From Pacificispira spongiicola (GTDB taxonomy: Bacteria > Pseudomonadota > Alphaproteobacteria > UBA8366 > Aestuariispiraceae): a stretch of 64,000 bases of DNA. Shown piece after piece: positions 51,480 to 60,234 of this stretch. The notes under the pieces were generated by a model, which was not told where the DNA came from, ran no database searches, and saw nothing but the letters and a program-made list of their open reading frames with translations. Made by a program: the position numbers and the translations under genes. Location: assembly GCF_012926505.1 (NCBI RefSeq), contig NZ_JABBNT010000001.1:186001-250000 (forward strand), in the 5' to 3' direction. Position 1 is the first letter of the stretch. Every line of letters begins with the position of its first letter.

Positions 51480-52277
51480 TTATTGGATATCGTAGGCGCG
51501 GATCCAGATCACCGCGTCCTGGCTGAGCTCCTTGCCGTCATGCTCCTTTGCCGGACCGGAACCGAGCGCCGCGAAGCCCCAATACCCGGCTTTCGGGATA
51601 CCGAAGGTGAAGTAGCCGTTATCGTCGGAAATCGCGACGACCGATCCGCCCGGCATCGGGCCGGCGGTCGGCTCCTTTGGCGCGTTCGTCGCCATATCCG
51701 GTTCGGCCGCCATGTATTCGATTTCGATTTCCGCCCCGGCGACCGGTTGGCCTTCCGCCAGAACCCGGCCCGTGAAGGTCGATCCGGCGATGACATTGGT
51801 CGGCTTGTTCAGCGGCACGATTTCCGTGGCGAGCCCCTGCGGTTCCGTCCAATCCGTCGGCAGTTCGTTGCGATTCAAATAAGCCTTGGTGACCTGCTGG
51901 ATATAGATGTCCTCGCTTTCCTCATAATAAGGCGCGGGATTGAGAACCAGGACGTAGTCGCCGGAGCGTTTGATCGGCAGAACGGCGTCGAACGCAACCG
52001 CTTCATTCTTGGCCCCTTTGAAGCTCGTCTGCTTCAGCGTGTCCATCAGATCGATCTTTTCGCCGCGATGAACCGCGTAGAATTCGATCGGCTGGCCCAT
52101 ATCCATGACATGACCGTTTTCGAACGGATGCCAGAAGATCAGTTTGACCGGCACATCACCGGCGGCTTCGATTTGCGTATTTTCCGTATAGATCAGTTGG
52201 AAATGCGCCTCGGCACCCGTGATCGCCACCGGCGACGCGGCCAGCACCGCGCCCAGAACTGCATTGCGAAATTTCAT
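51480..52277 (-). CDS. DUF4198 (NikK-like) periplasmic component of metal importer
   Basis: A 265-residue protein with a Sec signal peptide ending near GAEAHFQ. The exposed mature start is His-Phe, typical of NikK/DUF4198 proteins and likely to bind metal. It contains LIFWHPFENGHVMDMGQP, rich in His, and a C-terminal carboxypeptidase-regulatory-like beta domain (SDDNGYFTFGIPKAGYWGFAAL). It is the first gene after the riboswitch and 12 bases before cbiM. It probably captures metal in the periplasm. Confidence 0.85.
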   Translation of the reverse strand: MKFRNAVLGAVLAASPVAITGAEAHFQLIYTENTQIEAAGDVPVKLIFWHPFENGHVMDMGQPIEFYAVHRGEKIDLMDTLKQTSFKGAKNEAVAFDAVLPIKRSGDYVLVLNPAPYYEESEDIYIQQVTKAYLNRNELPTDWTEPQGLATEIVPLNKPTNVIAGSTFTGRVLAEGQPVAGAEIEIEYMAAEPDMATNAPKEPTAGPMPGGSVVAISDDNGYFTFGIPKAGYWGFAALGSGPAKEHDGKELSQDAVIWIRAYDIQ

Positions 52278-52424
52278 AGTGCTTCCCCTTACTACCGCAC
52301 ACCCGCGGAATGGATGGTTCGGTGACGGGGAAAAGGGCGTGAAGGCAGAACGCCGGATAGATTCGGAGCCCGCCTTACCGCTGGACGTTCACCCCGACAT
52401 CCGGTCTCGGTCGCGAACCTTTCG

Positions 52425-52610
52425 GTCCACTGCGCAGGCAGGTCTCCTGGCTTGCGGGTCGTCGCCTTCGTCCACCTTCCCGATCTGACGATCAGTGGCA
52501 TTATCGAACGAGTGCTCTCCGCTTACAGTTGCGGGGGCAGCCACGGTCTCGGTCCCTGATGGGTACGCCTCACCGTGTTCCCTTTTCAGCCCGGCCATCT
52601 TCACGGCCGA
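52425..52610 (-). ncRNA. Cobalamin riboswitch upstream of the metal importer
   Basis: On the minus strand the conserved parts occur in order: AAAAGGGAACACGGTGAGG (52590-52572), GGCTGCCCCCGCAACTGTAA (52543-52524), TGCCACTG (52500-52493), GGGAAGG (52481-52475) and the B12 box GCCAGGAGACCTGCC (52452-52438). Together they give a complete adenosylcobalamin-type aptamer. It ends about 150 bases before the first gene. High cobalamin would reduce expression, so the five downstream genes are most likely for cobalt uptake. Confidence 0.93.
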
Positions 52611-52629
52611 GCAACCATGCGCGTTTTCT

Positions 52630-52658
52630 GTCTTCCGCGTCGAGGTGCCAATTGTCAA
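52630..52658 (-). promoter_or_regulatory. Possible promoter of the riboswitch leader
   Basis: A perfect -35 hexamer TTGACA lies at 52658-52653 on the minus strand. A weak -10, GAAGAC, is 17 bases downstream at 52635-52630, which would start the RNA just before the riboswitch aptamer. The -35 is convincing but the -10 is poor. Confidence 0.35.
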
Positions 52659-52763
52659 GTGAAATGCAGGATACCGATTACCTCTGTGAACAGATGTTCC
52701 GGCATCGGACTCGCCAATCCTGTTGCGCTGGGACTGCCGATCAAAAACGAGATTCTTATTGTG

Positions 52764-53317
52764 TCACTCGATCGGCGTGTGGTCGAAATTCTCGCGTGCA
52801 TAGATGCCGTCGAACCCGCCCAGCTCCGCGATCCGACTATCCAGATCGGCGAAGGCGCGGCGGCAGGCGTTCCGGGTCATACATGTCATAGAACGGTTTC
52901 GGGCAAGTCAGCGGATAGTGCGGACGCAGGAACGACACGAACAGCGCCCATGGTTTATCGCGGGCCGCCGCCCCTTCTTGTGCCAGCCAGTCGACCGCGT
53001 GATCCCGGACCTTCACATCATATTCTGTATAGCTATCATCGCCCGGACCGATATCCTGGGCATATTGAGAATTATCAAAACAGGTATGATCGTGGGGGCG
53101 CAGAATACCGAAGCCCCACCCTTCCCCATTGCTGACATGCAACGCGACGATTTCCTGCGCAAAACCATCGTCGTATTCCGGCGACCGGTAGTGCGGCTTG
53201 CCGATGGAAACGGTCTCGTGGCCCGCCGCCTTCAGACGGTCCGTCCAGCCTGCCGGTTCGCCGCGATGCTTGCGGCAATCAAGGCAATGGCACCCCCCAC
53301 GCGGTCGGGCTGCCCCC
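52764..53317 (-). pseudogene. Sulfatase remnant (truncated, deleted and frameshifted)
   Basis: Translated on the minus strand from about 53280, the sequence reads like the middle of a bacterial sulfatase: GWTDRLKAAGHETVSIGKPHYRS, then LHVSNGEGWGFGILRPHD and WALFVSFLRPHYPLTCPKPFYDMYDPE. The frame then stops at 52837. A second frame continues with AFADLDSRIAELGGFDGIYARENFDHTPIE and a stop at 52764, which resembles the family's C-terminus. The N-terminal part with the CxPSR catalytic cysteine is missing, with a TAG in frame at about 53316, and the central/C-terminal bulk is deleted. It is therefore a decayed gene, related to choline-sulfatase-like enzymes. Confidence 0.75.
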
Positions 53318-53507
53318 TAGCCACGATTCGGACGCTCCTCCGAATTTCAGGGATATAGCGTTCCAGATCGTTCAGCCCTTTATCGGTGCCAAACCCATGG
53401 TGCCGATTTGAATCGGAACGCGAGATTGACCGGCACGCCATCCTTGCCAAGTGCCCGGCCACACAACTAGGCTCTCGCCCGAAGAACAAGAACAGGGGGA
53501 TGAGAGC
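53318..53507. other. Gap between the sulfatase remnant and xylX-like gene
   Basis: A 190-base region with no convincing gene. It probably includes more decayed sequence next to the sulfatase remnant and the promoter of the XylX-like gene. No operator or repeat was clear. Confidence 0.3.
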
Positions 53508-54653
53508 ATGAATGCCGTGGATTTGCCGAAGGATGGCGTAGTCTTGGGGCGTGTGTGGTCCTCGGACGCTCAGGGACCGGCCGTCGTCACCCTTCGCGAC
53601 GGCGAGGTGATTGACATCACATCCAAGACCGCCGCGACCGTCCGTGACATCTGCGAATTGGACGATCCGTCCGGCTTTGTTCGGAACGCATCGGGACGGT
53701 CTCTCGGGTCCGTGGAGGCCGTCGCGACCGCACCGGTGGGTGTCCCGGACCGCACGCATTTCCTCTCCCCCTGCGACCTTCAAGCCATCAAGGCCTGCGG
53801 CGTCACCTTCGCGGGGTCCATGGTCGAACGCGTGATCGAGGAAAAGGCGGCCGGCGACCCCAGTAAGGCGGCGGAAATCCGAGACCGGATCGGATCCTTG
53901 ATCGGAGACAGCCTGCGCAACATCGAAGCCGGGTCGGAAACGGCCCAACTCGTGAAGAATGCACTCATCCAGGAAGGCTTGTGGAGCCAATATCTCGAAG
54001 TCGGTATCGGACCTGATGCGGAGGTGTTCTCGAAGGCGCAGGTCCTGTCGTCGGTCGGCCTGGGCGCGGATATCGGCCTGCATCCGATTTCGAAATGGAA
54101 CAATCCCGAACCTGAAATCGTGCTGACCGTCAGTTCCAAAGGCCGCATTGTCGGCGCAACGCTGGGCAACGACGTGAATCTTCGCGATGTCGAGGGAAGA
54201 TCGGCCCTTTTGCTGTCCAAGGCAAAGGACAACAACGCATCCTGCGCCATCGGTCCGATGATCCGGCTGTTCGACGATACCTACGGCATGAACGACGTGC
54301 GCAACGCCGAATTGACGTTGACGGTTCGGGGGGAGGACGGATTCGTCCTGAATGGACGGTCATCGATGAACCAGATCAGCCGCGATCCCGAGAATCTGGT
54401 CGCCCAAACGATTGGACGGCATCATCAATATCCCGACGGGATCGTCCTGTTTCTGGGAACATTGTTCGCGCCGACGGAAGACCGCGATCATCCCGGGGAG
54501 GGGTTCACTCACAAGATCGGCGACATCGTCGAAATCTCCGCCGCCGGTTTGGGTACGTTGCGCAACCGGGTAAAGCTATCCACCGAATGCCGCGAATGGA
54601 CATTCGGCGCGTCCCATCTCATGCGGAATCTGGCGGCGCGCGGTCTTCTTTAA
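53508..54653 (+). CDS. xylX: XylX-like 2-keto-3-deoxy-pentonate dehydratase
   Basis: A 381-residue enzyme of the fumarylacetoacetate-hydrolase fold. It has the hallmarks of Caulobacter XylX: LSPCDLQAIKACGVTFAGSMVERVIEE, GLWSQYLEVGIGPDAEVFSKAQVLSSVG, WNNPEPEIVL, GNDVNLRDVEGRSALLLSKAKDNNASCAIGP and WTFGASHLMRNLAARGLL. XylX converts 2-keto-3-deoxy-xylonate to 2-oxoglutarate semialdehyde in the Weimberg pathway. The ATG at 53508 follows GGGGATGAG. The configuration of the pentonate (xylonate or arabinonate) is not decided by sequence. Nearby genes for a sugar-acid dehydratase, SDR and lactonase support the pathway. Confidence 0.9.
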   Translation: MNAVDLPKDGVVLGRVWSSDAQGPAVVTLRDGEVIDITSKTAATVRDICELDDPSGFVRNASGRSLGSVEAVATAPVGVPDRTHFLSPCDLQAIKACGVTFAGSMVERVIEEKAAGDPSKAAEIRDRIGSLIGDSLRNIEAGSETAQLVKNALIQEGLWSQYLEVGIGPDAEVFSKAQVLSSVGLGADIGLHPISKWNNPEPEIVLTVSSKGRIVGATLGNDVNLRDVEGRSALLLSKAKDNNASCAIGPMIRLFDDTYGMNDVRNAELTLTVRGEDGFVLNGRSSMNQISRDPENLVAQTIGRHHQYPDGIVLFLGTLFAPTEDRDHPGEGFTHKIGDIVEISAAGLGTLRNRVKLSTECREWTFGASHLMRNLAARGLL

Positions 54654-54724
54654 CCGGCCCAAACGTGCTCAAATGGTTGATCGAAGTTTCCTGAATATCC
54701 GGTCGGCATGGCAAGGATACGCGC

Positions 54725-56017
54725 GTGAACGGTTTTGCAGCGACCGGTGATGCGGATTTCATCAAGCGCATCAACAAGCACAAAATTTTGACGGTCCTGC
54801 GCCCGAACGAACGGCGCGCCCGGATCGATATCGCCGAGGCGGCCGGGTTGAGCCCCGCCACGGTTTCAGCGCTGACGCAGGAACTCCTGGACGAGGGGGT
54901 GCTTGTCGAATTGGACGCGGATCGGCGGGATTTCGTGCGTCCCGATGGTCGTCACAGTGGGCGTCCCCGCGGGCGTCCGCGCGTGCTGTTGGGACCGAAT
55001 CCGGACGCGGCGATCGTCGCCGGCACCAAGATTTCCATGCATCAGGTAGCCGTTTCGATCACCAATTTCGTGGGCGACGTTCTGACCTCGAAAACCCATC
55101 CGGTGAATGTCGAACACGAACCGCCCGAAATTGTCGCGGACTTGATCGAACGGCTGCTCTACATGTCCGCGGACGATATCGGATGCAGCATTTCCGGCCT
55201 ATCCGGCCTTGGCGTCGGTATCCCCGGATTCATCGACCATGTCGCGGGCGTCTGCCATTGGAGCCCCGTCTTCGGCGCCAAGGCCATTCCCTTCGCCGCG
55301 ATGCTGCGCGACCGGTTGGGCATCCCGGTGCTTGTCGACAACGACGCCAATCTCGTTACGCTGGCCGAACAATGGTTCGGCCACGGCCACGGGGTGTCGG
55401 ACTTCGTCGTCGTCACGGTAGAGCACGGTGTCGGCATGGGCGCGGTAATCGGCGGCGAACTCTATCGCGGGCATCGCGGCTTCGGATCTGAACTGGGACA
55501 CACGAAGATCGACAGAAACGGCGCCCTGTGCCGGTGCGGACAGCGTGGCTGCCTGGAAGCCTATGTCGCGGACTACGCGCTTGTGCGCGACGCCCGCACC
55601 GTCTTTCGGTTGCCCGCGGGCGACGACCCGTCCACCGTCCGGGAAGCGATCGGATCCCTGACGGCCCTGGCGCGCGCCGGTGACGACAATGCCGCCGCCC
55701 TGTTCGCCGCAGCGGGGGAGGCATTGGGCATCGGCGTCGCCAACGCGGTCAATATCTTGAACCCGCCCCTGCTGATCCTGTCCGGCGCGGGTATGGAATC
55801 CTACGATCTGATGGAAGACGCCTTTCTGAGGGCCCTGAAAGCCAATGCGTTGAGTGTCGAGCAGCATACCATGCCCGTGGCGGTCGGGTCCTCCGACGAC
55901 ACTGTTTGGGCCCGTGGGGCCGCCGCATTGGTGCTGCAGGCGCTTTACGAACCACCGATTACGCGGCCCATCACCGGTGACTTCTGCGTTATAGGCAAGG
56001 GACCCCTTACCCGGTAA
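54725..56017 (+). CDS. ROK-family transcriptional regulator 1
   Basis: A 430-residue repressor-type ROK protein with a GTG start. Residues about 15-70 form the winged helix (RARIDIAEAAGLSPATVSALTQELLDEGVLVEL). The ROK domain has LGVGIPGFIDHVAGVCHWSP, VLVDNDANLVTLAEQWFG, HGVGMGAVIGGELYRGHRG and the zinc motif GHTKIDRNGALCRCGQRGCLEAYV. It lies between xylX and the SDR gene, overlapping the latter by 11 bases at their 3' ends. It probably responds to a pentose or its acid and controls this cluster. Confidence 0.92.
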   Translation: MNGFAATGDADFIKRINKHKILTVLRPNERRARIDIAEAAGLSPATVSALTQELLDEGVLVELDADRRDFVRPDGRHSGRPRGRPRVLLGPNPDAAIVAGTKISMHQVAVSITNFVGDVLTSKTHPVNVEHEPPEIVADLIERLLYMSADDIGCSISGLSGLGVGIPGFIDHVAGVCHWSPVFGAKAIPFAAMLRDRLGIPVLVDNDANLVTLAEQWFGHGHGVSDFVVVTVEHGVGMGAVIGGELYRGHRGFGSELGHTKIDRNGALCRCGQRGCLEAYVADYALVRDARTVFRLPAGDDPSTVREAIGSLTALARAGDDNAAALFAAAGEALGIGVANAVNILNPPLLILSGAGMESYDLMEDAFLRALKANALSVEQHTMPVAVGSSDDTVWARGAAALVLQALYEPPITRPITGDFCVIGKGPLTR

Positions 56018-56783
56018 TGCCCGCATCCACGATGAAGTTCTGCGAGGTGCAGCCCCAGGATACGTCGGATGCCAGGAACAAGGCCATCTGCGCGATATCG
56101 TCGGCAACCAGAGTGCGCGGCAAGCATTGCGCCTTTTGATTCTCCTTCTCGATTTCCTCCGTGATCCACAGCTGGCGTTGCCGTTCGGTCATGATCGCCC
56201 CGGGAACGATGGCATTCACGCGGACGCCGAATTCGCCGAATTCGCGCGCCAGACTGCGTGTCAGTCCCTGCACCGCGGATTTGCAGGTCGAATAGACGGC
56301 AAGATTTCGAATACCCAAACGCGGCGCGACGGAACCGAAATTGATGATCGATCCGCTTCCCCGCCGCCGCATATGGGCGAATGCCCGCGTCGCGGCGAAA
56401 AATTGGTGTTTCAGATTGACCGCGATGCTGGCGTCGAAATTGGCCTCGTCCACCTCCGCCGACAGATAACGGGTATCGTTGGCGGCGTTGTTGACGAGCA
56501 CGTCCAACCGTCCCGTCAGATCCGCAATCCGGTCCAGGGCGGCGGCAAGCGACTCCAGGTCGGTTACGTCGCAGACCTGAAAATCCGGCGAACTGCCGGT
56601 TTCTTTCTTCAGCTCCTCGCATAATGCATCGCTTGCCGACCGGTCTATATCGACGAAGAACGTCGCTGCGCCCTGTGTGTGGAACGCACGGACGAGGTCG
56701 GCTCCGATACCGCTGCCGCCCCCCGAGATAAAAACGGACTTACCATGAAGATCGGCGTATTTGGCAATCTGACGTATGGTCAT
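56007..56783 (-). CDS. SDR sugar dehydrogenase (XylB-like role)
   Basis: A 258-residue SDR with cofactor motif ISGGGSGIGADL (18-29), NNAAN near 96-100, active-site Ser in INFGSVAPRLG and YSTCKSAVQGL (Tyr and Lys four apart). It ends CTSQNFIVDAGITG. In the pentose cluster it would oxidise an aldopentose to the lactone, like Caulobacter XylB, although other sugar or polyol oxidation is possible. It is divergent from the dehydratase gene across 179 bases that contain a ROK-type palindrome. Confidence 0.88.
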   Translation of the reverse strand: MTIRQIAKYADLHGKSVFISGGGSGIGADLVRAFHTQGAATFFVDIDRSASDALCEELKKETGSSPDFQVCDVTDLESLAAALDRIADLTGRLDVLVNNAANDTRYLSAEVDEANFDASIAVNLKHQFFAATRAFAHMRRRGSGSIINFGSVAPRLGIRNLAVYSTCKSAVQGLTRSLAREFGEFGVRVNAIVPGAIMTERQRQLWITEEIEKENQKAQCLPRTLVADDIAQMALFLASDVSWGCTSQNFIVDAGITG

Positions 56784-56811
56784 GTACAGGAACCTCTCTG
56801 AGAAAATCGAT

Positions 56812-56832
56812 TTATTTTGACGCTCGAAATAA
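56812..56832. promoter_or_regulatory. ROK/NagC-type operator palindrome
   Basis: TTATTTTGA, three bases (CGC), TCGAAATAA: an imperfect palindrome matching at 8 of 9 positions per arm. It resembles the NagC/Mlc-type ROK operator layout TTATTT...AAATAA. It lies between the SDR (start 56783) and dehydratase (start 56963) genes, close to the SDR start, so either nearby ROK protein could repress both. Confidence 0.6.
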
Positions 56833-56962
56833 TAGGGGTCAATATTCGATGCGGTTCCATTGCGAGACCTGTTAAAAAAAGGGGATAGGGAGGGGCGCGG
56901 GGCCGAATGCGATGTGTCGGCGCCGTCCCAAATCGCACAATACGGCAGTTGAAAGGTATACT

Positions 56963-58744
56963 ATGTCCCGGAAGCCCGTGAGACCGTTCCGATCTCAGGA
57001 TTGGTTCCGCAATGCGGATCACGTAGATATGGCCGCCCTGTATCTGGAACGGTTCATGAATTATGGGCTCACACCGGATGAGCTGCGGTCCGGACGCCCG
57101 ATCATCGGGATTGCGCAAACCGGCAGCGATATCTCCCCGTGCAATCGCATTCATGTCGATCTTGCCAAGCGGACCGCCCAGGGCATCCGCGATGCGGGCG
57201 GGATTCCGATGGAGTTTCCCGTCCATCCGATTTTCGAAAACTGTCGCCGCCCGACGGCAGCGTTGGACCGGAATCTGGCCTATCTCGGCCTGGTCGAAAT
57301 CCTCTACGGCTATCCGATCGACGCGGTCGTGCTTACCACCGGATGCGATAAGACGACGCCTGCGAACATCATGGCCGCGACGACGGTCGATATTCCCGCG
57401 ATCGTCTTGAGCGGCGGGCCGATGCTGGACGGCTGGCATAACGGCGAATTGGTCGGGTCCGGAACGGTTATCTGGCGGAGCCGCCGGAAATATGCCGCCG
57501 GCGAGATCGACGAGGAGGAATTCATTCAGACGGCTGCCGATTCCGCGCCCTCCGCCGGTCACTGCAATACGATGGGAACCGCATCGACCATGAATGCGGT
57601 TGCGGAGGCCCTGGGGCTTTCGCTGACCGGCTGCGCCGCGATCCCCGCCCCTTACCGGGAACGCGCGCAAATGGCCTATGCCACCGGCAAGCGCATCGTG
57701 GAGCTTGCCTATGAGGATTTGAGCCCGTCCAAGATTTTGACGCGGGACGCCTTTTTGAACGCGATCATGACCATTTCCGCGATCGGCGGATCGACCAATG
57801 CGCATCCGCATGTCATGGCCATGGCAAAACATGCCGGGATCGAGCTGACGCAAGCGGACTGGCAGTCCTATGGTTACGACATCCCGCTGCTTGCCAATGT
57901 GCAGCCCGCCGGCGCTTATTTGGGCGAGCGGTACTACCGGGCCGGCGGCGTTCCGGCGGTCATGTGGGAACTGCTCCAGAAGCGGAAACTCTACGGCGAC
58001 GCCACTACGGTGACCGGCAAGACGATGGCGGAAAACCTGGAAAACCGACAATCGACGGACCGGGAGGTCATTCTGGCCTACGGCAAGCCGCTTCGGGAAC
58101 GGGCGGGTTTCCTGGTCATGACCGGCAATTTGTTCGACACGGCGATCATGAAGACCTCCGTTATCTCCGACTCCTTCCGCGAACGCTACCTCGTCACCCC
58201 CGGCCAAGAAGGCGTCTTCGAGGGACGCGCCGTCGTTTTCGAAGGGTCCGAAGATTATCATGCACGGATTGAAGACCCGTCGCTAGGAATAGACGAAAAT
58301 TCCATCCTGGTTATCCGGGGGTCCGGCCCCATCGGATGGCCGGGGGCGGCGGAGGTCGTGAATATGCAACCGCCCTCCGCGCTGCTGAAGAAAGGCATCG
58401 AAAGCCTGCCGACAATCGGCGACGGACGTCAATCCGGCACCTCCGACAGCCCTTCCATCCTGCATGCGTCGCCGGAAAGCGCGGCCGGCGGGACACTGGC
58501 GCTTCTGGAAACGGGTGATCGGATCAGGATCGATCTCAATCAAGGACGCTGCGACGTTCTGTTGAGCGACGAGGAACTGGCCATGCGCCGAAACCGGCCC
58601 ATGCCGGATATCCCAGTCAGCGAGACGCCCTGGCAGGAGATATACCGCAATACGGTGGGGCATCTGTCGGACGGCGCATGCATGGAATTGGCGACCAAGT
58701 ATCGAACCGTGTCGCGGAAGAAACTGCCCCGGCATAATCACTGA
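56963..58744 (+). CDS. xylD: IlvD/Edd-family sugar-acid dehydratase (XylD-like)
   Basis: A 593-residue [2Fe-2S] dehydratase. The cluster ligands are C60 (GSDISPCNR), C128 (TTGCDKTTPA) and C201 (GHCNTMGTASTM). The Mg-binding and catalytic regions AIGGSTNAHPH and RGSGPIGWPGAAEVVNMQPP are also present. It belongs to the pentonate dehydratase branch (xylonate/L-arabonate dehydratase, XylD/AraC) rather than dihydroxyacid dehydratase. It makes 2-keto-3-deoxy-pentonate, the substrate of the XylX-like enzyme. The start at 56963 follows GAAAGG. An earlier in-frame start at 56912 is unlikely. Confidence 0.9.
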   Translation: MSRKPVRPFRSQDWFRNADHVDMAALYLERFMNYGLTPDELRSGRPIIGIAQTGSDISPCNRIHVDLAKRTAQGIRDAGGIPMEFPVHPIFENCRRPTAALDRNLAYLGLVEILYGYPIDAVVLTTGCDKTTPANIMAATTVDIPAIVLSGGPMLDGWHNGELVGSGTVIWRSRRKYAAGEIDEEEFIQTAADSAPSAGHCNTMGTASTMNAVAEALGLSLTGCAAIPAPYRERAQMAYATGKRIVELAYEDLSPSKILTRDAFLNAIMTISAIGGSTNAHPHVMAMAKHAGIELTQADWQSYGYDIPLLANVQPAGAYLGERYYRAGGVPAVMWELLQKRKLYGDATTVTGKTMAENLENRQSTDREVILAYGKPLRERAGFLVMTGNLFDTAIMKTSVISDSFRERYLVTPGQEGVFEGRAVVFEGSEDYHARIEDPSLGIDENSILVIRGSGPIGWPGAAEVVNMQPPSALLKKGIESLPTIGDGRQSGTSDSPSILHASPESAAGGTLALLETGDRIRIDLNQGRCDVLLSDEELAMRRNRPMPDIPVSETPWQEIYRNTVGHLSDGACMELATKYRTVSRKKLPRHNH

Positions 58745-58786
58745 TCCGCCGACGGTCGCCCCGCCACATCCGGGCGCAACCGCGTC

Positions 58787-59995
58787 TTAGGCCGCGCTCC
58801 TTTCGTCGATCCAGTGTTGAACGGCCATGGCGATGGTGCCGCGCCCGTCGATTTCCAGACTCCAATCCATCACTGTGATTTCGGTGATGTCCCGCACCGA
58901 CGGAAGAATGTTCGGCATCAGCGCCTCGTCGAAACCAGGCTTCATCAAGTCGAAAGACGCCGTGCCCGCCCCGGTGATCAGTACCGCTTCCGGGGCCAGA
59001 AGGTTGACGATGTTGGAAACGCCCAGCCCCAAAACCGACCCGGCATGCCGGAACAGATTGCAAATCGCGGCGTTTCCGCGACGTCCTTCCGCCGCGATCT
59101 CCTCCATCGTCGCACCGTCTGCGGGCAGGGTTACGGACGGCGACAGTTCCAGTATCTCGCGCGCATCGCGATAGATCGCGTAATCCCCTACCGATGCCTC
59201 GATGCACCCCCTAGCGCCGCAACGGCACAAGGCACCCGACCCGGAAATCTTCATATGCCCAAACTCAGCCGCGCTCCCCCGATTTCCGCGATAGACGCGC
59301 CCATCGATGACGATCCCCATGCCGACGCCATATCCGATCATGATCGACACAAGGCACCCATTCCGAGATCGCTGCGGCTCGACACTATGCGCGAGGCCCA
59401 GCGTGTTCGCGTCATTGTCCATCATCACGGGCACGCCGAACCGCCTTTCCAACGCGCCGCCCAGATCGACCGGCGTGCAGGACAGAATGGGAGACCAGCG
59501 GATGCAGCCGACCGTTTCGTCAACGATGCCCTGTACCGCGATCCCTATTCCGGCAAGATTTCGAATATCGACCGATCGCTCGTCGATGAAACGGCGGACG
59601 CTTTGCTCTATGAAATCCGCGATACCGTTCGACGACAACTGGCGGGTCTTTACCGTGAAAACCGTGTGTCCTTGCAAAATCGTCCGGGCGTCGCCCTGAA
59701 AGACATCCAACCGATCGCTAGTCAGGCGCAGACCGATAAACGCCGCCGCATCCGGGTTGATGTCCAGCAAGATGCGCGGCCGTCCCCGCGACGAGGGGGC
59801 CGCAGATGTCGGTGCGGTTACTTCCCGTAGCATTCCTTCGGACAGAAGGTCCGCGGTAATTCCTGAAACGGCCGCTGGAGAAAGTAACGTCGACGCGCCG
59901 ATATCGACGCGCGCCAATGGTCCCAGCCGCCGCAACGCAGACAAAACGGCCTTACGGTTCGTCGACCGCATTACATCTGCATCGGCTTTCTTCAA
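58787..59995 (-). CDS. ROK-family transcriptional regulator 2
   Basis: A 402-residue ROK regulator. The winged helix spans residues about 8-60 (ARVDIGASTLLSPAAVSGITADLLSEG). The ROK domain has GIAVQGIVDETVGCIRWSP, VMMDNDANTLGLAHS, GYGVGMGIVIDGRVYRGNRG and the zinc motif GHMKISGSGALCRCGARGCIEASV. It is divergent from the XylF-H-G importer operon across 239 bases. Having its own paralogue four genes away suggests separate control of import and catabolism, or two inducers. Confidence 0.92.
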   Translation of the reverse strand: MKKADADVMRSTNRKAVLSALRRLGPLARVDIGASTLLSPAAVSGITADLLSEGMLREVTAPTSAAPSSRGRPRILLDINPDAAAFIGLRLTSDRLDVFQGDARTILQGHTVFTVKTRQLSSNGIADFIEQSVRRFIDERSVDIRNLAGIGIAVQGIVDETVGCIRWSPILSCTPVDLGGALERRFGVPVMMDNDANTLGLAHSVEPQRSRNGCLVSIMIGYGVGMGIVIDGRVYRGNRGSAAEFGHMKISGSGALCRCGARGCIEASVGDYAIYRDAREILELSPSVTLPADGATMEEIAAEGRRGNAAICNLFRHAGSVLGLGVSNIVNLLAPEAVLITGAGTASFDLMKPGFDEALMPNILPSVRDITEITVMDWSLEIDGRGTIAMAVQHWIDERSAA

Positions 59996-60234
59996 TGGCT
60001 CCCCCTATTTTGTTCAATCAAAGAAAAAAACCAGAGTTGTATCAAGGGAAAGTTTCGTAAGACGACATTCCACAACAATTTTATTACCATGCTCAGGCAC
60101 CGATTTTCTCAAAACCCCCGAATTCCAGTTGACCGATCCTTGGTCTCTAGGGATATAATTCGAGCAACAAAAAAAATAATTCCACGGCCAATCTGGCCCA
60201 GGAACCCAAAGAATGAACGCTAAGGGAGGTAAGA
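59996..60234. promoter_or_regulatory. Divergent control region of ROK 2 and XylF-H-G operon
   Basis: An AT-rich 239-base region. A perfect -10 TATAAT is at 60154-60159 with TTGACC at 60129-60134 (19-base spacer), directed towards xylF. A GACC/GGTC inverted repeat overlaps the spacer. A weak palindrome TATTTTG...CAAAGAA at 60006-60025 is a possible ROK site next to the ROK 2 start. A Shine-Dalgarno GGGAGG precedes xylF. Confidence 0.5.

Noticed and set aside
56780-58261. Minus-strand frame of 493 codons opposite the dehydratase
   Set aside because: Antisense shadow of an IlvD/Edd protein whose three cluster cysteines are intact.
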